DNA of 64,000 nt, from contig JAFRKV010000038.1 in NCBI GenBank assembly GCA_017431515.1, positions 124,001-188,000 on the forward strand, in the 5' to 3' direction. This document shows positions 58,844 through 64,000 of the stretch, piece by piece. Position numbers and translations under genes: made by a program. The notes beneath the pieces are model-generated. The model did no database searches, was not told where the DNA came from, and saw only the letters and a list, made by a program, of their open reading frames with translations. Source of the stretch: Lachnospiraceae bacterium. GTDB lineage: Bacteria; Bacillota; Clostridia; Lachnospirales; Lachnospiraceae. How positions within the stretch are numbered: position 1 is the first letter of the stretch; each line of letters starts with the position of its first letter.

Positions 58844-60307
58844 TTATCTCATAAACTGTTGGAAGAACTGCATGATATCTTCCTCAGAGTAGCCGCCGGG
58901 CTGATCATTTCCCTGCTGTGGCATCTGCATGTCAGGTTCTTCCTGTCCGCCGTTCTGCGGAGGCATCTGCTGCCCGGATTCGCCCTGCCCGCCGGATTGT
59001 TCTCCATTCTGCGCCGGATCCTGCATCTGTTCTTCTTCTGCCGTGGGCGCTTCGCTTTGCGGTCTGTCTGCCTGGCTTTGCAGCGTAACGGTCACATCCG
59101 CTTCCGGATAGGAGCCGTTATCTGCCGTTGCAACTGTGATGGTGAGGGTGTCTCCGCCCTTATGGCTCTGTACCGTCTGAGCCAGCTGGGATGCGGTCGA
59201 GATCTCTTTTCCGTCGATCTTGGTAATGATCTGCCCCACGCGAAGCCCGGCCTGCTCTGCGGCGGAGCCGCTTTCCACCTTGGCGATGTAGACGCCCTGC
59301 GGCATGTTGTATTTTTCGGCATCCTCAGTTCCGATATCCAGTCCGCTGACACCGAGATACCCGGCTTTTAACTGCAGCTCTTCCAGATTTCCGTCGATGA
59401 TCGCTTCGATGATCTCTTTTGCCGTATTCACGGGAATGGCAAACCCCATCCCCTCCACTGCCGTATCCGAATATTTGGAGGAATTGATCCCGATGACGGC
59501 TCCTTTTGCATTCAGCAGCGCGCCCCCGGAATTGCCGGGATTGATGGCTGCATCCGTTTGCAGCAGCGTTGAGGTGACGACCTGGCCTGTTCCTGCGTCC
59601 TGCGCCGTCACTTCCCGCTCTGTGGCGGAAATGATCCCGGTTGTGACGGACTGGCCGTAGCCAAGGGCATTTCCGATGGCGATGGCGGTCTCACCCACCT
59701 GAATCTGATCCGAGTCACCCAGCGTCGCTACGCGGATGTTGTCCGACGTTCCCGCGTCCAGATCGGAAAGCGCCACCTTTACGACGGCCAGGTCGTTTTT
59801 GCTGTCGGTGCCCTGGATCTCGCCCGGGGCGGTGGAATTATCCAAAAACTGAATGGTCAGCGCCTTGGATCCGCTTACGACGTGATTGTTGGTTGCGATA
59901 TACAGATAGTCCTGATCCTGCGCGACGATGATCCCGGATCCTGCTGCCTCGCTTTCATAAGTTTGTCCCGTATGCTGCCCGAACATATTCAGATACTCGG
60001 CTTCCGAGACTGCCGTGATCGCCACGATGGAAGGCATCACTTCTTTTGCAACCGCTGCGACTGCGCCTTCCGCTGCGCTGCCGTCCACAGTGGTGGTGGT
60101 CAGCAGGCGGTTGCCTTCTTTTTCGTTTTTGTCCTCAATGGCTGCGACGGGGGGTTCGCTGATGATGCTCACATCTTTCCGGTCAAATGCGCCGGTAAGC
60201 TTTGTCACGCCGGTAAACGTGCCTCCTGCCACGAGCCCGAACACGGCCGCGCCTGACGCGACCACACCCATTCTCTGAAAAAATCTTTTTACGGTGTATT
60301 TCCTCAT
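58844..60307 (-). CDS. HtrA/DegP-type serine protease
   Basis: A 487-residue membrane-anchored S1C protease. One membrane segment (residues 12-37) precedes a trypsin-like domain with triad His142 (ATNNHVVSG), Asp172 (KNDLAVVKV) and Ser260 (NPGNSGGALL). A PDZ domain follows (about 330-420, AGYLGVSGLDIG, GLRVGQIITKID). The last 65 residues are a disordered Gln/Gly/Met/Pro tail ending in EDIMQFFQQFMR, uncommon for this family. It degrades misfolded envelope proteins outside the cell membrane. Start 60307 follows AAAGGAG. Confidence 0.93.
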   Translation of the reverse strand: MRKYTVKRFFQRMGVVASGAAVFGLVAGGTFTGVTKLTGAFDRKDVSIISEPPVAAIEDKNEKEGNRLLTTTTVDGSAAEGAVAAVAKEVMPSIVAITAVSEAEYLNMFGQHTGQTYESEAAGSGIIVAQDQDYLYIATNNHVVSGSKALTIQFLDNSTAPGEIQGTDSKNDLAVVKVALSDLDAGTSDNIRVATLGDSDQIQVGETAIAIGNALGYGQSVTTGIISATEREVTAQDAGTGQVVTSTLLQTDAAINPGNSGGALLNAKGAVIGINSSKYSDTAVEGMGFAIPVNTAKEIIEAIIDGNLEELQLKAGYLGVSGLDIGTEDAEKYNMPQGVYIAKVESGSAAEQAGLRVGQIITKIDGKEISTASQLAQTVQSHKGGDTLTITVATADNGSYPEADVTVTLQSQADRPQSEAPTAEEEQMQDPAQNGEQSGGQGESGQQMPPQNGGQEEPDMQMPQQGNDQPGGYSEEDIMQFFQQFMR

Positions 60308-60471
60308 TGTCAACTCCTTTCCGGTTTTCCTGTTGCGATACGCAACGGTCTGCGTATCTTTGATGACTGCCTTTTTCTGCATTTATCCTAGAAAAAAACT
60401 GTGAAGGAAATTGGTTGGTTTTGTGGAGGAAATTCGTTTTTTTTGTGAAGAAAGTGTGAAGGACGACATAG

Positions 60472-60508
60472 AAAAACCCGCAAATCCTTGTCAGACAAGA
60501 ATTTGCGG
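60472..60508 (-). terminator. Terminator of the tRNA-Met transcript
   Basis: On the reverse strand a 15-base stem (CCGCAAATTCTTGTC with GACAAGGATTTGCGG, one mismatch) ends in GTTTTT at 60472-60477. It lies 13 bases after the tRNA and before the htrA coding region. Confidence 0.85.
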
Positions 60509-60520
60509 ATTCTTAAAAAG

Positions 60521-60594
60521 TAGCGATGGGGAGACTTGAACTCTCGACACCACGGGTATGAACCGTGTGCTCTAGCCAGCTGAGCTACATCGCC
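60521..60594 (-). tRNA. tRNA-Met (CAU), elongator type
   Basis: A 74-nt cloverleaf on the reverse strand: acceptor GGCGATG/CATCGCT with a G1-U72 wobble, D-arm GCTC/GAGC, anticodon stem CACGG/CCGTG around TTCATAC (anticodon CAT), T-arm with TTCAAGT and A73. CCA is not encoded. The G1-U72 pair and overall sequence fit the elongator tRNA-Met of Firmicutes rather than initiator tRNA. A TTGACT...TATAAT promoter lies upstream at 60633-60662 (reverse strand). Confidence 0.93.
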
Positions 60595-60632
60595 ACAGGC
60601 ATGCGTTCGAAAACCTGAGAGAACGCTTTGGT

Positions 60633-60662
60633 ATTATACAATGACGTCAGACAGAAAGTCAA
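60633..60662 (-). promoter_or_regulatory. Promoter of tRNA-Met
   Basis: Reverse strand TTGACT (60662-60657), 18 bases, TATAAT (60638-60633), about 40 bases before the tRNA 5' end. Confidence 0.75.
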
Positions 60663-60728
60663 CATTATTTTTGTGGTTTTTTCCGTGAAAACTTGGTACA
60701 ATAGAAGCAGTGCGTGGAGGATTATTAC

Positions 60729-63700
60729 ATGGATCATTATCTGGACGAATTCAGCCTTCGTAAAAAACGACTTCATTATCTGATGGACGCGGTTGTCATC
60801 GTGTTCTGCGCGTGGTATGCGATTCTGGACATCAAGTACAACGGGACGCCGAGCCTGATGTATGTCGGGCTCATCGGTTTCTCCTTTGCCCATATGTTTG
60901 CGATGATCCTGGCAGGACTGTTCGGATATGTGCATTCCATGATCTTTATTGTCCTGATCTTTCTATATGCAGTGACCACGGATATCACACGCAGTTACAT
61001 GGTTTTTCTGTTTCTGCTGGTTACAGACCTGGCGTACTATTTTGCCAGACATCACTGGCTGAAAAGCATCTGGAAGACCCTGCTTGCCACGGTGATCTCT
61101 GCGCTGGTTCTGGGAGACGGATGGTATCTTTTGACTTGTACGCTGACAGAGATCGGGTTTTCCCAGGTGACGCTGCTGGGGCTTGTGATGCTCTTTGTCA
61201 TGATGCTGCCCCAATGCTTCATCGCTTATTTCGGACTGTATCTTTTTTACCGTCTGGCGCCGGAACGGGTGAAGGATTTCTTTTATGTCGGTTTCTTTTA
61301 TACCGGACGTTATGCGAAATATAAGGAAGAGGGCGGCGAAAAGCCTTCGATCCTCGGAAAGCGGATTCTGATCGGTCTGGTGATCGACCTTGTGATCATC
61401 ATGTTTACGGCGATCTTGCTGGCAGCGCTTCTTTTCGGCGCTGTGGTACCAAAATCTCAGGAGGAACCGGGAGAGAGAGAATCTATCGGGAAGAATGAAC
61501 AATTCGAAGAGGCGGCGGAATTCACGAAGGACGGATTTATCGGAGGCGCATCGCAGCTTGCTTTCTATGATGAATCTTTTGCGCAGACCGGAGAGATCGT
61601 TCCCGGCGCAAGCGTTTCGCGTACGGATTCCTACTACGCCTTTTGTATGGAACTTGGCATGACGCTGTCGGTGATCGTGATTCCCGTCATCGTGTTGACC
61701 TATTACGCAGTGAATACGGTTGCCGTGAATCCGATGCGAAAGATCGCTTCCTTTATGAGTTCCTATGCCGGCGCATCTGACGAGGGCAAGGAGAAGCTCC
61801 TGCAGGAAATGCCGGAGATCGAGCCGAAGGTCAGAGACGAGATCTGGGATATTTATCATTCCCTTCTCATCATGCTCGGCAATATGAACCGATACATCAC
61901 AAAGATCAAGGAAGACCAGCAGATCGAAGCGGAGCTTGAAGTGGCAAAGCAGGCAAGCGACGCGAAGACGGCGTTTCTTTCCAATATGTCCCACGAGATC
62001 CGCACGCCGATCAATGCAGTATTGGGAATGGACGAGGTGATCATCCGGGAAACCAGGGAAGAAAACACCCTTTCCTATGCCCGCGACATCCAGAGCGCAG
62101 GACGGACTCTGCTTGCGCTGATTAATGATATTCTGGATTTCTCCAAAATCGAATCCGGAAAAATGGAGATCATTCCCACAGAATACGATGTGCGGGATAT
62201 GGTGGAAGAGCTTGTGAATATGATCGGGTTCCGCGCCAGAGGAAAGGGGCTTAATCTGGAGGCGAAGGTCAGCCCGCGCCTGCCGCAGCATCTTTATGGG
62301 GATGAACTTCGGATCCGCCAGATCATCACGAATATCCTGACAAACGCCGTGAAATATACGGAAAAAGGCTATGTCACGCTGGCGTTGGATTACGAGAAAC
62401 TGGATAACAAGCATATCCTCCTCAAGGTGTCCGTCAAGGATACCGGAATCGGGATCAAGAGCGAGGATCTGGAAAAACTGTTCGCACCCTTTGAACGGAT
62501 CGATGAGAAACGTAATCTCACCGTTGAGGGAACGGGGCTTGGCATGAGCATTGTGCGCAGCCTTCTTTTCCAGATGGGATCTTCTCTGGATGTGAAGAGT
62601 ACCTACGGGCGCGGCTCGAATTTCTCCTTTGAACTGGTGCAGGAGGTTCTGGAGTGGAAAGAGATCGGCGATGTCGATATCATGTCCTCCGAACTGAAGC
62701 CGCAGAAGAAATACCATGAGAGTTTCCACGCGCCGAATGCCAAGGTGCTGGTGGTGGATGATACCACGACGAACCACATGGTCATGAAAGGACTTCTGAA
62801 AAACACCCGGGTCAAGATCGATACCGCAGACAGCGGCAGTGAAGCGCTTTATCTGATGAAGACCCATCATTATCATATGCTCTTTATCGATCACCGGATG
62901 CCGGGGATGGATGGCGTCGAGGTTCTGGAGCATCTTCGGGAGATGCCGGATAACCCGAATTATGATACGCCGGCCATTGCGCTGACAGCGAATGTGGTTT
63001 CGGGGGCGAAGGAAATGTACCTGGAGCATGGCTTCTGGGATTACCTCAGCAAACCTGTGGATGGGGCCCGGCTGGAAGAAATGATGATTACATATCTCCC
63101 GCCGGAGCTGGTGGAATTCCCTATGGGAGATGATTTCGAGGAGCAGGAAGACACGGCGGTCCGTGGAGGAGATGCGGATGCTGAAGAAGAGGATATGTCG
63201 GACCTTCAGAAGCTTCAGGGCGTGAATCTTTCCGAAGCGTTGAAAAACTGCGGCGATGCGGAGACGCTGCGCGGCATCGTCAAAGAATTTCGCGCGGTAA
63301 TCCGGGAGAAAGCGGATAAGATTGAAAAACTCTTTGAAGAGCGCGATTATGAGAATTATACGATTGAAGTCCATGCATTAAAGAGTTCGGCGAGACTGAT
63401 CGGCGCCTTGGATCTTTCCGCACAGGCGGCGCATCTGGAAGCATGCGGAAATGATAAGAATGAGGCAGAGATCAGTGAAAAGACCTCTCCGCTGCTTTCC
63501 CTGTATCGCAGCTATATTGATAATCTGGCAGCCATATCCGAAGACGACGAGGAGGACGATGCCTCCAAGCCGTTCCTGGACAGCGAGGGATTCCTGTCGG
63601 CGCTTGACGATCTGAAGGAACTTTTGCTGGTTTATGACTATGATAATGCGGATCAGATCATGGAACAGTTAAAAAATTATCAAATACCGGATGAATATCG

Positions 63701-63770
63701 GGAAAAATATGATAGAATAAAAACGTTGATGGCAGAGGTGGATCGCGACCATCTGCTGGAAATACTCTGA
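60729..63770 (+). CDS. Hybrid histidine kinase with REC and Hpt domains
   Basis: A 1013-residue membrane kinase. It has about six N-terminal membrane helices (15-185), an eighth-type helix near 215, an extracytoplasmic region of about 75 residues and a final helix near 325, followed by a coiled linker. The core has MSHEIRTPINAVLGMDE (H-box), ILTNAVKY (N-box), DTGIGI and GTGLGMSI (G-boxes). A receiver follows (VLVVDDTTTNH, LFIDHRMPGMDG, LTANV, SKPVD) and then an Hpt domain (HALKSSARLIGA). It thus contains in one chain what 2176-6091 has in three genes. Start ATG 60729 has GGAGG nine bases upstream. Confidence 0.92.
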   Translation: MDHYLDEFSLRKKRLHYLMDAVVIVFCAWYAILDIKYNGTPSLMYVGLIGFSFAHMFAMILAGLFGYVHSMIFIVLIFLYAVTTDITRSYMVFLFLLVTDLAYYFARHHWLKSIWKTLLATVISALVLGDGWYLLTCTLTEIGFSQVTLLGLVMLFVMMLPQCFIAYFGLYLFYRLAPERVKDFFYVGFFYTGRYAKYKEEGGEKPSILGKRILIGLVIDLVIIMFTAILLAALLFGAVVPKSQEEPGERESIGKNEQFEEAAEFTKDGFIGGASQLAFYDESFAQTGEIVPGASVSRTDSYYAFCMELGMTLSVIVIPVIVLTYYAVNTVAVNPMRKIASFMSSYAGASDEGKEKLLQEMPEIEPKVRDEIWDIYHSLLIMLGNMNRYITKIKEDQQIEAELEVAKQASDAKTAFLSNMSHEIRTPINAVLGMDEVIIRETREENTLSYARDIQSAGRTLLALINDILDFSKIESGKMEIIPTEYDVRDMVEELVNMIGFRARGKGLNLEAKVSPRLPQHLYGDELRIRQIITNILTNAVKYTEKGYVTLALDYEKLDNKHILLKVSVKDTGIGIKSEDLEKLFAPFERIDEKRNLTVEGTGLGMSIVRSLLFQMGSSLDVKSTYGRGSNFSFELVQEVLEWKEIGDVDIMSSELKPQKKYHESFHAPNAKVLVVDDTTTNHMVMKGLLKNTRVKIDTADSGSEALYLMKTHHYHMLFIDHRMPGMDGVEVLEHLREMPDNPNYDTPAIALTANVVSGAKEMYLEHGFWDYLSKPVDGARLEEMMITYLPPELVEFPMGDDFEEQEDTAVRGGDADAEEEDMSDLQKLQGVNLSEALKNCGDAETLRGIVKEFRAVIREKADKIEKLFEERDYENYTIEVHALKSSARLIGALDLSAQAAHLEACGNDKNEAEISEKTSPLLSLYRSYIDNLAAISEDDEEDDASKPFLDSEGFLSALDDLKELLLVYDYDNADQIMEQLKNYQIPDEYREKYDRIKTLMAEVDRDHLLEIL

Positions 63771-63784
63771 GACAGGGGGATCGG

Positions 63785-64000
63785 ATGGACAGACAAGTAC
63801 TTTTGATCGGCGATTTTAAAAGTTTTATGGTCAATGCGATTGAGTCGGATCTGGCAAAGGAAGGCTTCGACGTGTTGCATGTCCTGCCGGATGTGACTGC
63901 GATTGACCGGTTGGAAAAAAGGCCGGAGATTTATCTGATGTATCTGGACGGCGCAGCAGTCGACCGTGATCTCTGCGTATATCTCAATGACAGGATCGAT
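63785..64000 (+). CDS. Start of a receiver-like protein (cut by the window edge)
   Basis: From ATG 63785 (GGGGGA upstream), 72 codons run to the window end with no stop: MDRQVLLIGDFKSFMVNAIE and onward. The beginning resembles the pseudo-receiver N-terminus of the 2176 gene, lacking the acidic pair. By position, 14 bases after a hybrid kinase, it is probably the cognate response regulator. The rest lies outside the window. Confidence 0.7.
   Translation, partial: MDRQVLLIGDFKSFMVNAIESDLAKEGFDVLHVLPDVTAIDRLEKRPEIYLMYLDGAAVDRDLCVYLNDRID

Noticed and set aside
60963-63374. An 803-residue reverse-strand gene
   Set aside because: It is antisense to the hybrid kinase, which has every expected motif.

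Overview
The window looks like a chromosomal segment of a gut-type Clostridia bacterium, most probably Lachnospiraceae (inference). The evidence is: core genes at roughly 50% GC with strong Shine-Dalgarno sites and occasional TTG/GTG starts; HydF, HemZ, a bifunctional Rel with an RxKD motif and a B12-type MetH without activation domain; small Clostridia-type families (DUF6110, DUF6472, C_GCAxxG_C_C); and a very high density of signalling genes.

Layout. 0-6.1 kb: STAS protein, tandem LytTR regulators (the second frameshifted) with a DUF3021 membrane protein, a small double-glycine-leader peptide gene, then a phosphorelay operon (double-receiver regulator, Hpt protein, hybrid kinase). 6.1-11.5 kb: hydF, a minimal SufC/SufB-like pair, a YgjP-type metallopeptidase and an acyltransferase-3 fusion. 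11.5-17.1 kb: AT-richer accessory island with hypothetical genes, a nitroreductase, an AAA/DUF4143 ATPase, a ybaK remnant and an AbiE-type toxin-antitoxin operon with two operator palindromes around its promoter. 17.1-21.6 kb: rel, MBL hydrolase, hemZ. 21.6-26.6 kb: scarred accessory region with a frameshifted gene, a 3'-truncated SGNH hydrolase, an AAA ATPase whose 3' end duplicates that of the acylphosphatase gene, and a type III toxin-antitoxin locus. 26.6-37.4 kb: methyltransferases, MBL, HAD, a heterodimeric ABC exporter and a metal operon (DUF6110, P-type ATPase, ZIP). 37.4-43.2 kb: GH3 lipoprotein plus MFS transporter, divergent from a PadR/DUF4097 operon with a 14-bp operator-like array. 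43.2-52.4 kb: a folded DNA/RNA element, sigma/anti-sigma pair, and a run of transporter and c-di-GMP genes, two of which carry HATPase-like tails. 52.4-64 kb: hisS, aspS, metH, HAD, htrA, tRNA-Met and a second hybrid kinase with the start of its regulator.

How it fits together. Core Fe-S, stringent-response, porphyrin and tRNA-charging genes are interleaved with signalling modules. The phosphorelay operons at both ends share a design (hybrid kinase, Hpt, receiver protein). The 44.7-52.4 kb block joins a MATE exporter and an amino-acid-type ABC importer, both with RsbW-like C-terminal domains, to GGDEF/EAL proteins; with the STAS protein at the left edge this suggests transport-linked partner switching, which is inference.

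The most striking item is the type III toxin-antitoxin locus at 25.7-26.6 kb: promoter, three 36-nt tandem repeats, terminator hairpin, then a ToxN/AbiQ-like gene whose C-terminus appears to have been replaced by the tail of an alpha/beta hydrolase. Next are the 48-bp duplicated gene ends, the transporter-HATPase fusions, the four-way-junction element at 43.2 kb and the operator arrays.
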